Notes under the pieces: generated by a model
The model's database searches: none
Seen by the model: the letters and a program-made list of their open reading frames with translations, nothing else
Told to the model about the DNA's origin: nothing
Part shown: piece after piece, positions 17,257-24,439 of the stretch
How the letters are laid out: the number at the start of each line of letters is the position of its first letter
Numbering within the stretch: the stretch's first letter is position 1
Assembly: GCA_964523895.1 (NCBI GenBank)
Contig: CAZGBJ010000006.1
Span: forward strand, 1 to 64,000
Direction: 5' to 3'
Length of the DNA stretch: 64,000 nt
Origin: UBA7359 sp964523895
Lineage (GTDB): Bacteria; Pseudomonadota; Gammaproteobacteria; Eutrophobiales; Eutrophobiaceae
Program-made: the position numbers and the translations under genes

Positions 17257-17262
17257 TAGGTC

Positions 17263-17541
17263 ATGATAACTAGTTTTATACATAAGGGATTAGAGCGTTT
17301 CTACAAAACTGGTAAGTCGTCTGGTATTCAAGCAAAACATACTAAACGCATAAGGTTAATACTCACCAACCTTGATCAAGCTGAAAGCCCGCAGGATATG
17401 GATTTACCTGGCTTACGACTACACGAGCTAAAAGGCAGCCGTAAACATATATGGTCAGTTTCAGTTAGCGGTAATTGGCGAGTAACATTTCGATTCATAG
17501 GTCGAGATGCGGAAATAGTAAATTATGAGGATTATCACTAA
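17263..17541 (+). CDS. higB: Integron cassette 3: HigB-type toxin (RelE superfamily)
   Basis: A 92-residue ribosome-dependent mRNA interferase of the HigB class. Features are ITSFIHKGLERFYKTGKSSGI, the central LPGLRLHELKGSRKHIWSVSVSGNWRVTFRF, and the C-terminal EIVNYEDYH, all characteristic of short HigB toxins. The toxin-first order (higB then higA) is typical of HigBA. Its stop overlaps the higA start (TAATG). No Shine-Dalgarno is available, because the promoter -10 lies 6 bp upstream. Confidence 0.92.
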   Translation: MITSFIHKGLERFYKTGKSSGIQAKHTKRIRLILTNLDQAESPQDMDLPGLRLHELKGSRKHIWSVSVSGNWRVTFRFIGRDAEIVNYEDYH

Positions 17542-17837
17542 TGAGTATGCACAACCCCGCGCACCCAGGTGAAATTCTAAAAGAGCTAGTAATAACCCCT
17601 TTAGAACTCACCATTACAGACGCATCTGAGCATTTAAATGTCAGTCGTAAAACACTTTCAAAAGTTCTAAATGGTAGAGGTGCAATAACACCAGAGATGG
17701 CGCTACGTTTGGAGCTGGTATTTAAAAAACCTTCTGCCGACCATTGGCTTCGCCTTCAAAACGCCTATGACCTTTGGCAATCACGTCAAAATAAGTCTGA
17801 TTTACATGTTCTACCTTATCGTAGTAACTATGCGTAA
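17541..17837 (+). CDS. higA: Integron cassette 3: HigA-type antitoxin
   Basis: A 98-residue antitoxin with an XRE-type helix-turn-helix (about 22-78): HPGEILKELVITPLELTITDASEHLNVSRKTLSKVLNGRGAITPEMALRLELVF. HigA dimers bind and neutralise HigB and repress their own promoter. The likely operator is the inverted repeat at 17237-17253. Translationally coupled to higB. The gene ends just before attC3. Confidence 0.93.
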   Translation: MSMHNPAHPGEILKELVITPLELTITDASEHLNVSRKTLSKVLNGRGAITPEMALRLELVFKKPSADHWLRLQNAYDLWQSRQNKSDLHVLPYRSNYA

Positions 17838-17839
17838 AA

Positions 17840-17896
17840 GCTTAACAAGTAGCTCAAGCGGACGTAAAAAATACGCCGCTTAACAAAGCGTTAGGC
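17840..17896 (+). repeat. attC site 3 (end of cassette 3)
   Basis: A 57-bp canonical site: R'' GCTTAAC, R' GTTAGGC, and inner arms AAGCGGACGTA / TACGCCGCTT around an A-rich loop. Both core boxes fit consensus. Confidence 0.93.
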
Positions 17897-17908
17897 AAAG
17901 GAATATTA

Positions 17909-18904
17909 ATGGCCGAAAAATTTACAGGTAGATCTCTTTCAATCGAGGAAATTTACAATTTGCTAGAAAATGAATGGGTTGAAAACATAAAGTGTACTGC
18001 TCCTTTTAACTATGATGAGCTCGTAAACTTTGTGAATGCATATACCGTTGGAATAGAGGAAACGTATCCTCTAAATAATGAGTCCGCCTCGAAGTTTCAA
18101 CCTTATATTTTTCTTTTGCACTTTTCAGTTGCTTATAATCATTTTTCCTATGAAAAACTTTCAAAGCTATTAACTGGTGAAGTAATACACAAAAACTCAA
18201 GCACCAATGAGCGAAACCCGTTAACTGATTTGTTGATTTTACAGTTGTGGCGGCAAAAAAACTTCGCTTTAGATAATTTGGTTCGATCATTCTGTGTGGG
18301 AAGAGAATTTCAAGCATTCCAACAGCTAAGAAGTTATATAGAATCTTGCCAAATAATTTTTCTTTTATTGACTGACTTTGAAGCATTAACTCGGTTTATT
18401 AATAGTGAACTAGGTGCTGAAGAATATAGAAAGCTTTGGTGGAAACATTTATCGCCATCAAAAATTGGAAAGCGAATAAAAGCCAACAAACAAAGAATCT
18501 TAGATGAAGAAAATAGAAATAATATTTTAACAATGGATGTTCGAAAAGAAGAGATAGGTCATAACTCAGAGTTTACTAAAAAGCTTCTTGATGTTTGTAA
18601 TGACTATTTGCATTGGAATAAAGATGCTATTTTTCATCATGCCTTCGATAAAGATAAATCAGGATTTCGAATACAAGGTGAAACTGATTGGAGCAAAAGT
18701 TCGAAGGCAAATTTAGTTAATTTTATTGAAGTTGTGAGTTATTCAACCAATTGGATTGAAAGCGCACTTGCGTGTCATGTTTCAGTATTCAATAGGCACA
18801 CAAATGAATCTGACCTAGATGGAGAAACGCTAAAATATTTACATTCTATGTTTACGATAACAGCGACTTATAATGGATTATATGATTTTGCAAAAAATGC
18901 CTAA
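17909..18904 (+). CDS. Integron cassette 4: hypothetical protein, 331 residues
   Basis: A large, mostly helical, soluble protein without TM segments or signal peptide, and not a family I recognise. Visible features are an N-terminal acidic region, Trp/Tyr-rich helices (ILQLWRQKNFALDNLVRSF), a central Lys/Arg-rich stretch (KIGKRIKANKQRILDEENR) and a C-terminal segment YLHWNKDAIFHHAF. It is the longest and one of the most AT-rich cassette genes here. The ATG is 12 bp after the attC3 core with GGAATATTA between; no strong Shine-Dalgarno. The stop codon TAA lies in the attC4 R'' box. Size and composition would suit a defence or stress protein, but that is only a guess. Confidence 0.7.
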   Translation: MAEKFTGRSLSIEEIYNLLENEWVENIKCTAPFNYDELVNFVNAYTVGIEETYPLNNESASKFQPYIFLLHFSVAYNHFSYEKLSKLLTGEVIHKNSSTNERNPLTDLLILQLWRQKNFALDNLVRSFCVGREFQAFQQLRSYIESCQIIFLLLTDFEALTRFINSELGAEEYRKLWWKHLSPSKIGKRIKANKQRILDEENRNNILTMDVRKEEIGHNSEFTKKLLDVCNDYLHWNKDAIFHHAFDKDKSGFRIQGETDWSKSSKANLVNFIEVVSYSTNWIESALACHVSVFNRHTNESDLDGETLKYLHSMFTITATYNGLYDFAKNA

Positions 18905-18970
18905 CAAAGCGCTACTGTCGGACAATTTTTCCGCTGCGCTCCAAAATTACCGCAGAGCGCGGCGTTAGCA
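18899..18970 (+). repeat. attC site 4 (end of cassette 4)
   Basis: A 72-bp site. R'' is GCCTAAC (which includes the cassette-4 stop) and R' is GTTAGCA, one base off GTTRRRY. The inner arms CGCTGCGCTC and CCGCAGAGCGCGG form the stem. Slightly degenerate core, otherwise typical. Confidence 0.85.
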
Positions 18971-18982
18971 TCACAAAAATCA

Positions 18983-19012
18983 TTGACGCGCTATAATCCA
19001 ATGGATTACACT
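18983..19012 (+). promoter_or_regulatory. Promoter and operator of cassette-5 toxin-antitoxin pair
   Basis: -35 TTGACG (18983-18988), 18-bp spacer, -10 TACACT (19007-19012). A perfect inverted repeat TAATCC-AAT-GGATTA (18994-19008) overlaps the spacer and -10. The toxin ATG begins 7 bp after the -10, again implying a leaderless transcript. The -10 is weaker than in cassettes 3 and 6. Confidence 0.6.
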
Positions 19013-19019
19013 TATAGCT

Positions 19020-19358
19020 ATGCAAACCATAGTTGAGCTACCTGAATTCCTAAAAAGATCGAGGAAATTACTCAAAGAAGCTGAAAGGTTGAGTATTATC
19101 AATTATTTAGCATCGCATCCAGCCGCAGGTGACATCATCCAAGGTGCTGGTGGCATTCGCAAATTGAGGTGGTCTGCACAGGGCAAAGGTAAAAGTGGTG
19201 GTGTTCGTGTTATCTATTATCATCACAATCAATCTATGCCATTATTTTTATTAACCTTATTTGGTAAGGGCGAAAAAGCCAATTTAACTAAAACCGAGTG
19301 TAACGATTTAGCTAAATTTACTTCGTTACTTATCAAGAACTATGGGAGCCGAAAATGA
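19020..19358 (+). CDS. higB: Integron cassette 5: RelE/HigB-2-type toxin
   Basis: A 112-residue RelE-superfamily toxin. Features include MQTIVELPEFLKRSRKLL, YLASHPAAGDIIQGAGGIRKLRWSAQGKGKSGGVRVIYYHH and LFLLTLFGKGEKANLTKTECNDLAKF, which match the HigB-2 subgroup known from Vibrio chromosomal integrons. It differs completely from the HigB of cassette 3. The stop overlaps the antitoxin start (ATGA). The gene name could equally be given as relE-like. Confidence 0.92.
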   Translation: MQTIVELPEFLKRSRKLLKEAERLSIINYLASHPAAGDIIQGAGGIRKLRWSAQGKGKSGGVRVIYYHHNQSMPLFLLTLFGKGEKANLTKTECNDLAKFTSLLIKNYGSRK

Positions 19359-19642
19359 GTAAAGCATTTGATAGCATTAAACAAGGCCTTGATGAAGCTC
19401 TAGAGTTTTCAAAAGGAAAAAAAGAAAAAGCAGTAGTCCATAAATTCACACCTGTTGATGTAAAAAATATTCGAACCCAGGTTGGCATGTCTCAAAATGA
19501 GTTTGCATCAGCATTTGGCATAAGTGTTAGTACGCTCCGTCACTGGGAACGTGGTGACCGCACACCTCATGGTCCAGCATTAGTTTTACTTAATGTAGTA
19601 GCAAAAGAACCAAAGACAGTACTTAAAGCATTGAGCCACTAA
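19355..19642 (+). CDS. higA: Integron cassette 5: HigA-2/XRE-type antitoxin
   Basis: A 95-residue protein. It has an N-terminal toxin-contact segment (MSKAFDSIKQGLDEALEFSKGKK) and a C-terminal helix-turn-helix (VKNIRTQVGMSQNEFASAFGISVSTLRHWERGDRTPHGPALVLL). This domain order, with the HTH at the C-terminus, is the HigA-2/MqsA-like arrangement. It overlaps the toxin by 4 bp. Likely represses the promoter at 18983-19012 through the TAATCC/GGATTA repeat. Confidence 0.92.
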   Translation: MSKAFDSIKQGLDEALEFSKGKKEKAVVHKFTPVDVKNIRTQVGMSQNEFASAFGISVSTLRHWERGDRTPHGPALVLLNVVAKEPKTVLKALSH

Positions 19643-19643
19643 A

Positions 19644-19709
19644 TGCTAATAAGGCAATTCAACCAGGACGCGGTAAAAAACGCCGCGCTTGTTAATTGCG
19701 CCGTTAGGG
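19644..19709 (+). repeat. attC site 5 (end of cassette 5)
   Basis: A 66-bp site with R'' TGCTAAT and R' GTTAGGG, both slightly off consensus. The outer arms GGCAATT and AATTGCGCC and the inner CGCGG/CCGCG pair around TAAAAAACG. The arm complementarity makes the assignment good despite weak core boxes. Confidence 0.8.
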
Positions 19710-19725
19710 CCGCAAAACAAGCAAC

Positions 19726-19753
19726 TTGACATTCCACCTGATGTAAATACAAT
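19726..19753 (+). promoter_or_regulatory. Promoter and operator of cassette-6 brnTA
   Basis: Consensus -35 TTGACA (19726-19731), 16-bp spacer, -10 TACAAT (19748-19753). The inverted repeat AAATAC-AAT-GTATTT overlaps the -10 and is a likely BrnA operator. The brnT ATG follows the -10 by 6 bp, so the transcript probably starts at or within a base or two of the start codon. Confidence 0.8.
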
Positions 19754-19759
19754 GTATTT

Positions 19760-20044
19760 ATGGTTAGGTTTGAATGGGATGCATCCAGAGCAGCATCAAA
19801 CAAAAGGAAACATGGCGTAACTTTCGAAGAAGCACAATCCGTATTCTACGATGACTTTGCAATCCAATTCTTTGATGAAGAGAATTCAGAGCTAGAAGAC
19901 AGATTTCTTATACTAGGTCACAGCAATCAATCAAGAATTCTCCTTATCTGTCATTGTGAACAAGAGTCGGGTAATCTCATTCGGATCATATCAGCACGTA
20001 AAGCAACAGCAAAAGAGCGCAAACTCTATAAAGGTGAAGCATAA
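19760..20044 (+). CDS. brnT: Integron cassette 6: BrnT-type toxin
   Basis: A 94-residue RelE-fold ribonuclease toxin. The BrnT signature FEWDASRAASNKRKHGVTFEEAQSVFYDDF and the C-terminal RIISARKATAKERKLYKGEA are both clear. It cleaves RNA when free and is bound by BrnA. Its stop overlaps the brnA start (TAATG). Own promoter directly upstream. Confidence 0.94.
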   Translation: MVRFEWDASRAASNKRKHGVTFEEAQSVFYDDFAIQFFDEENSELEDRFLILGHSNQSRILLICHCEQESGNLIRIISARKATAKERKLYKGEA

Positions 20045-20268
20045 TGAAAAAAGAATATGATTTATCGAAAATGAAATCCCGTAAAAACCCTTATGCATCA
20101 AAGCTTAAAAAACCAGTAACAATGAGGCTTGGTGAGGATGTGATTAACTATTTTAAGGGTATGGCAAATGATTCAGGCGTGCCTTATCAAAGCTTAATTA
20201 ATTTATATCTTCGTGACTGTATTTCACAGCATCGTAAAGTAGACATATCTTGGAATCAAAAGCCCTAA
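20044..20268 (+). CDS. brnA: Integron cassette 6: BrnA-type antitoxin
   Basis: A 74-residue antitoxin. KLKKPVTMRLGEDVINYFKGMANDSGVPYQSLINLYLRDCIS is a ribbon-helix-helix DNA-binding region of the BrnA/CopG class. It is placed directly after the toxin with one overlapping base. The TAA stop lies in the attC6 R'' box. It should repress the promoter at 19726-19753 together with BrnT. Confidence 0.92.
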   Translation: MKKEYDLSKMKSRKNPYASKLKKPVTMRLGEDVINYFKGMANDSGVPYQSLINLYLRDCISQHRKVDISWNQKP

Positions 20269-20319
20269 CCAGGCGCCTAAACGGGACGGCTACGCTGCCC
20301 CTTGGCTTGGCCGTTAGGC
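20263..20319 (+). repeat. attC site 6 (end of cassette 6)
   Basis: A 57-bp site: R'' CCCTAAC containing the brnA stop, R' GTTAGGC, and inner arms GGGACGGC / GCTGCCCC. It is the last clear attC in the array. Confidence 0.86.
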
Positions 20320-20323
20320 TTAT

Positions 20324-20380
20324 ATGAAAAGATTCTTCAAGTTCCTTTTAATTATTGTTGCTTTATTTATTGTTAACTGA
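20324..20380 (+). CDS. Possible 18-residue hydrophobic peptide at start of cassette 7
   Basis: An ATG five bases after the attC6 core opens a frame with a basic N-terminus followed by one hydrophobic helix (MKRFFKFLLIIVALFIVN), ending 16 bp before the next start. It looks like a single-TM small protein or leader peptide. No Shine-Dalgarno is visible, and a frame this short can occur by chance, so this is a tentative call. Confidence 0.35.
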   Translation: MKRFFKFLLIIVALFIVN

Positions 20381-20396
20381 AGCAAGGAGTGATCAT

Positions 20397-20774
20397 TTGA
20401 CAAAAACGATTACTGTATGTCTTATCATCGTTGGATTGATTAATTGTGCCCCTGTATTAGGAGTGCTCTCTGCTCAAAATCTGGAAAACGCGTATTCAAT
20501 TAGTCTTGCAAGTAATGATCTGATCATTTTAATGAGACATCGGGCGTTGTTGTTTGGTGTACTTGGCGGCTTTATTTTATATTCGGTTTTCTTCCCATCC
20601 TATCAAGGCGCCGCCATGATAATGGCTATGGTAAGTATGGTGTCATTCATAGCATTGGTTTATCTGGTTGGCGGATACAACGATTCAATATATAAAGTAC
20701 TGGTAGTTGATATCATCGGTATCGTCTTCCTGGCTATTGCTGCATTGTTAAAGTATGTGGTCAAAGTCAGTTAA
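20397..20774 (+). CDS. Cassette 7: four-helix membrane protein, unknown function
   Basis: A 125-residue protein with four hydrophobic segments (about 4-22, 45-65, 70-90, 100-122). The TTG start (MTKTITVCLII) has a strong AAGGAG at 7-nt spacing; the longer frame upstream adds residues with no ribosome site. There is no recognised family. It follows the last clear attC, but no attC is found after it, so it is either a terminal cassette whose attC decayed or a non-cassette gene at the array border. Confidence 0.65.
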   Translation: MTKTITVCLIIVGLINCAPVLGVLSAQNLENAYSISLASNDLIILMRHRALLFGVLGGFILYSVFFPSYQGAAMIMAMVSMVSFIALVYLVGGYNDSIYKVLVVDIIGIVFLAIAALLKYVVKVS

Positions 20775-20846
20775 TGAATCGTTACTATGAGAAGGGATAT
20801 AAAGAATGACCACGCAAGACCTCCATATTCTCCTTTACTCCAACTA

Positions 20847-20871
20847 TTACTTGTAATGACTTTACAAGTAA
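20847..20871 (+). terminator. Perfect 9-bp inverted repeat after cassette 7
   Basis: TTACTTGTA and TACAAGTAA are exact reverse complements with a 7-nt loop, 72 bp after the stop of cassette 7. It has no U-tract, so it may be an inefficient terminator or simply a hairpin at the array border. Confidence 0.35.
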
Positions 20872-20929
20872 AAATAATACGACGCTTCGCCATATGCTGC
20901 GCCTAAATTAAACAATTGGTAGAAAAACT

Positions 20930-21166
20930 ATGATGTATTCAAATGAAAGACTGGAAGAAATTAAGCTATTAAATCAATTTGATCTTGGTTCAACAGCAAA
21001 TGGTATCAAGATTCATACTAAAGAAGCTTCACAAGAAATGATCGCTGCAGCCGAGCGATTATTTGATAAGGGTTTAACAGATCATGTTGATGGGGGTTAT
21101 CTTACTGATCGGGGTATAGAAGCAGCGAATCATGCACAGAGTTTGATGAGGTTATTGTCGGAGTAA
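20930..21166 (+). CDS. TIGR02647 family protein (putative DNA-binding)
   Basis: A 78-residue protein. LLNQFDLGSTANGIKIHTKEASQEMIAAAERLFDKGLTDHVDGGYLTDRGIEAANHAQSLMRLL matches what I recall of the TIGR02647 family, a short winged-helix-like protein of unknown role found in Pseudomonas, Vibrio and relatives. The GGYLTDxGxEAAxHAQ motif is the family hallmark. It lies between the integron array and a MITE-like element, so it is probably the first core gene to the right of the integron. Confidence 0.8.
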   Translation: MMYSNERLEEIKLLNQFDLGSTANGIKIHTKEASQEMIAAAERLFDKGLTDHVDGGYLTDRGIEAANHAQSLMRLLSE

Positions 21167-21170
21167 TTAC

Positions 21171-21331
21171 GAGATCTCTGCACGATTGTTCTTTTGTCCT
21201 CTGGCGGCGTCGCCTAAAGCGCCTACTGTTGGTAAGAACGTACTCAATCGGTCATTTATAATTATAAACTCCCTCATTCCGTGCGTTCTTGCCTTGCCAG
21301 AAAACAAAATTCCTGCTTGTGCAGAGGTCTC
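21171..21331. mobile_element. MITE-like element, copy B (inverted)
   Basis: 161 bp, in the opposite orientation to copy A. The terminal repeats are GAGATCTCTGCACGA and TTGTGCAGAGGTCTC. The core CATTCCGTGCGTTCTTGCC is the reverse complement of the shared core. It lies between the TIGR02647 gene and the 3' end of the lytic transglycosylase, and could act as a terminator hairpin between convergent genes. No target duplication was found. Confidence 0.85.
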
Positions 21332-21340
21332 GAAACAGGA

Positions 21341-23524
21341 CTAATTTATTGAATGCAGATAAGTAGATTTTCTATTCGGCTCTGTGAGACTGGCAATATT
21401 TTGCGTTGCCATTAAACGAATGTAGTTGAAATAACGTGTACGAATCTCGCGCACATAAACAACGGTTTGACCGCAACGACAATAACGAACTTGCTCGCCA
21501 TCTTTCATATAAGGTTTTGCCAGGGACATCATTGCTAATTCGACATTATCAAACCATAAATCCTTATCCAGTCCCATTTTTTCTGCTAACGCACGTGCAC
21601 GTTTAACTCTGCCATAACCGGCATTATACGATGCCAGCGTAAACCACATACGATCTTGCAAAAGTAATGATTCTTCGAATTTGCCTCTCAAATAATTTAG
21701 ATAACGAACACCCGCATAAATACTACTCTCTGCATTACGCGCATCACTGACGCCCATTAGTTCAGCCGTTGCTGGAATCAATTGCATTAAACCCTCTGCA
21801 CCAGCATAAGAATAGGCCTCTGGATTAAACTGACTTTCCTGAAACATTAATGCTGTTATTAAACGCCAGTCAAAACCATATTTATCTGCATAATGTTGTG
21901 TTACATCATCATAGGGAGACAGTGAACTAAATCGAGTTAATCTATTGTTAGTATTTTGTATTTGTGGCTGTTCAAAATATTTTGCATGCAAGACATTATA
22001 ATTAGTACTGCGGTATTCATTTTCTATAAATGTATTCAAGGCATTATTTAATTGCTGATCATCCATTCTTACGGCCCAACGATGCGCCAGTGGCTCGGAT
22101 AAAACAAATTGCGGTTTTAAACCAGCTTCTTTTATATAAGCTGATTTTATCTGATGATTGCCGACAACCGTCAAGTCATACATACCTAAGGCAACCATTA
22201 ATAAAGTACCTTCCATGCTAACGCCAACATCTGCTTTAACCAGATCAAATTCCAGACCTTGTTGTTTAAGTTGCGACATATAATTCCAATACGGGCTATC
22301 TTCAGACAAGGTGACTCTTCTTCCTGTTAAATCACGGATATCAATAATCAAATCATCCGCATCACGCCCAACAATCACCGGGCTTGCATAATTATAAGGT
22401 GCTGTGTATTGAACTAATTCTTCTGCGTTGATTAAACTACTAGCTAAAGATGCTGCTATAACATCACCTTTGCCTTCTCTGAGTAAGTCGAACATCTCTT
22501 CTTGTGAATCAGCTAAAACAACGTCGACGCGCAATATATGCTTTGACGCAAACTCTTTTAATAATTCATATTCAAAGCCACGTAACTTGCCATTGTGTAA
22601 ATAGTAATGTGATGGATTTGCATTAGTAATGACTCTTAATATGCCTCTGTCTTTTATTAACGAAAGGTCATCAAAATGAATGCTGGCAACATCATGCGTC
22701 AAATGTTGTTTATTTAAATATTGATTTACTGTTTTATATAATTCCTTATCATCCGTTTTTACTGCCCATGCCATTTTACGTTCATCCGTCAAACTAAAAT
22801 TAGCTTGTAACTCAGTATTCAACGGTAAGTACGTATCAAGGAAAAGACTGTCTGCTATAACCAGATCATATTCGCCTGTTTTTACTAGCTGCATAACTTC
22901 CAGATAAGAAAGTGTCTGCGGAATTTCTTCCAGAACCATGCCTGTTTGCGACTCAACTAATTCAACCAGCGTATTCCAAACTGGCGAAGACTTATAAGCA
23001 GCAACTTGTCGGCCAGAGAGATCTTCTTTACGACTGATTCGGCTATTATCGGAACGCTCAACGACTTTGAATGTTGCATCTGCCCACGAATGACTGAAAT
23101 TAACTTCATTTTGAATACTTGCAGATAGAGTTTGATCCTGAGCAACGATAATGTCGCCATTACCTTTCAACAGCTCTGGCAATAACTCCCAATCGTTATC
23201 GACGTAGACCCAATGCAAAGCCAGATTATTTAGATGAGCAAACTCTTTAATGAGCTGCTGCTCTATTTGACTGATGGTGCATGCATTTTTCTTCTTTTGC
23301 AGCAAAACACGCAACACACCACGCTCATTGATGCCCTTAAGATCGTTCAGGTTTTCAGAGAGATAATTTTCGGAAGTAGGCAACTGTTTATCTATTGCGT
23401 CAACTATCTGACAAGAATCAAAGGCCGTATTTTTTTCATTGGCCTGAACGGAGAGTGGCGCCACAAAAACGAGGAGGAGGACTTTTAAACAGAAGTCTAT
23501 TGTGAACGATCTATTGATTTTCAT
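21341..23524 (-). CDS. MltF-like membrane-bound lytic transglycosylase with two solute-binding domains
   Basis: A 727-residue protein. It has an N-terminal signal peptide (FCLKVLLLVFVAPLSVQA), two consecutive periplasmic SBP_bac_3-type domains (about 65-280 and 290-518) and a C-terminal SLT domain (about 545-700). The SLT domain has catalytic Glu563 in ALMFQESQFNP, then AGAEGLMQLIPATAELMG and LASYNAGYGRVKRA. It should cleave glycan strands to 1,6-anhydro-MurNAc ends. E. coli MltF has one binding domain and about 518 residues, so the duplication is the odd feature. ATG chosen over an in-frame TTG three codons earlier. The nearby murU/amgK genes recycle its reaction product. Confidence 0.88.
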   Translation of the reverse strand: MKINRSFTIDFCLKVLLLVFVAPLSVQANEKNTAFDSCQIVDAIDKQLPTSENYLSENLNDLKGINERGVLRVLLQKKKNACTISQIEQQLIKEFAHLNNLALHWVYVDNDWELLPELLKGNGDIIVAQDQTLSASIQNEVNFSHSWADATFKVVERSDNSRISRKEDLSGRQVAAYKSSPVWNTLVELVESQTGMVLEEIPQTLSYLEVMQLVKTGEYDLVIADSLFLDTYLPLNTELQANFSLTDERKMAWAVKTDDKELYKTVNQYLNKQHLTHDVASIHFDDLSLIKDRGILRVITNANPSHYYLHNGKLRGFEYELLKEFASKHILRVDVVLADSQEEMFDLLREGKGDVIAASLASSLINAEELVQYTAPYNYASPVIVGRDADDLIIDIRDLTGRRVTLSEDSPYWNYMSQLKQQGLEFDLVKADVGVSMEGTLLMVALGMYDLTVVGNHQIKSAYIKEAGLKPQFVLSEPLAHRWAVRMDDQQLNNALNTFIENEYRSTNYNVLHAKYFEQPQIQNTNNRLTRFSSLSPYDDVTQHYADKYGFDWRLITALMFQESQFNPEAYSYAGAEGLMQLIPATAELMGVSDARNAESSIYAGVRYLNYLRGKFEESLLLQDRMWFTLASYNAGYGRVKRARALAEKMGLDKDLWFDNVELAMMSLAKPYMKDGEQVRYCRCGQTVVYVREIRTRYFNYIRLMATQNIASLTEPNRKSTYLHSIN

Positions 23525-23772
23525 TAAATTCAAACCGGATTGTATTTAATTGACGACAAAACCGCTGAAATTGGCGCGAATCATACCCTTTCCAACGTAG
23601 TTATTCTATATATAGTGGTAAAAAAACTAAATACTACAAGATATAGAAAGTACACTAATTATTCGGCAAACCGTATCACGCTTAATGTTGCAGCGCAACA
23701 ATAAGACATCCTTTATGAAAAAAGATTCAATTTGAACCCTTTTATCAAATCAGTTTGTTAGTGTTAACTTTC

Positions 23773-24435
23773 TTATTTTGCTTTGCTGTCGTTGATTTCT
23801 TTTAAACGAACTGGTGTACCAATATCGTTCCAAAGACCCGTAAAATGTTGACCACTCAACCGCTTAGCCTGGGCTGATTGATACAACATTGGTGCCAAAG
23901 GGTATCGGCCAGAATTGAAATTTCTGAAGAAATGAGGATGAAATAAACCAATACCACTATAGGTTAATTTCGTGTTGCCTTGTTCGAATACATAACCGTT
24001 TTCGAAGGCGAAATCACCTTCAGGATTATGCGGTGGATTATTAACCAGAACGATATGAGCATCAGACTCCAATTGTTCAGGTAAAGAGCAGTAATCAAAA
24101 TCGGTAAAGATATCAGCATTGGTAACAATAAACGGATCTTCGCCCAACATCGGCAAAGCCTTAATAATGCCGCCGGCTGTTTCCAGTATGTTGTCACCTT
24201 CATCAGAATACTGAATATCTACACCAAATGATGCGCCAGTACCAAGTTCATACTGAATTTGATCGCCTAGATGACCCGTATTGATAACGATTTCTCTAAC
24301 GCTTGCCGCTTGCAGCGCTTCAATTTGATAAACAATCAACGCTTTTCCCGCAATTTCTAATAGCGGTTTCGGCACCTTATCAGTCAAAGGGCGCATTCGT
24401 TCACCCCGCCCTGCTGCTAAAATCATGGCGCGCAT
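23773..24435 (-). CDS. murU: N-acetylmuramate-1-phosphate uridylyltransferase MurU
   Basis: A nucleotidyltransferase that makes UDP-MurNAc from MurNAc-1-P in the peptidoglycan-recycling bypass of MurA/MurB. The 220-residue protein has MILAAGRGERMRPLTDKVPKPLLEIAGK (nucleotide-binding signature), NADIFTDFDY (metal-binding Asp) and a C-terminal GLWNDIGTPVRL. It lies 4 bp downstream of amgK, the usual pair. This pathway is absent from E. coli and confers intrinsic fosfomycin tolerance where studied (Pseudomonas). Confidence 0.93.
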   Translation of the reverse strand: MRAMILAAGRGERMRPLTDKVPKPLLEIAGKALIVYQIEALQAASVREIVINTGHLGDQIQYELGTGASFGVDIQYSDEGDNILETAGGIIKALPMLGEDPFIVTNADIFTDFDYCSLPEQLESDAHIVLVNNPPHNPEGDFAFENGYVFEQGNTKLTYSGIGLFHPHFFRNFNSGRYPLAPMLYQSAQAKRLSGQHFTGLWNDIGTPVRLKEINDSKAK

Positions 24436-24439
24436 ATTG

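Noticed and set aside
20806..20856. 15-codon frame after cassette 7
   Set aside because: Too short, poor ribosome site and overlaps an inverted repeat; chance is the simplest explanation.
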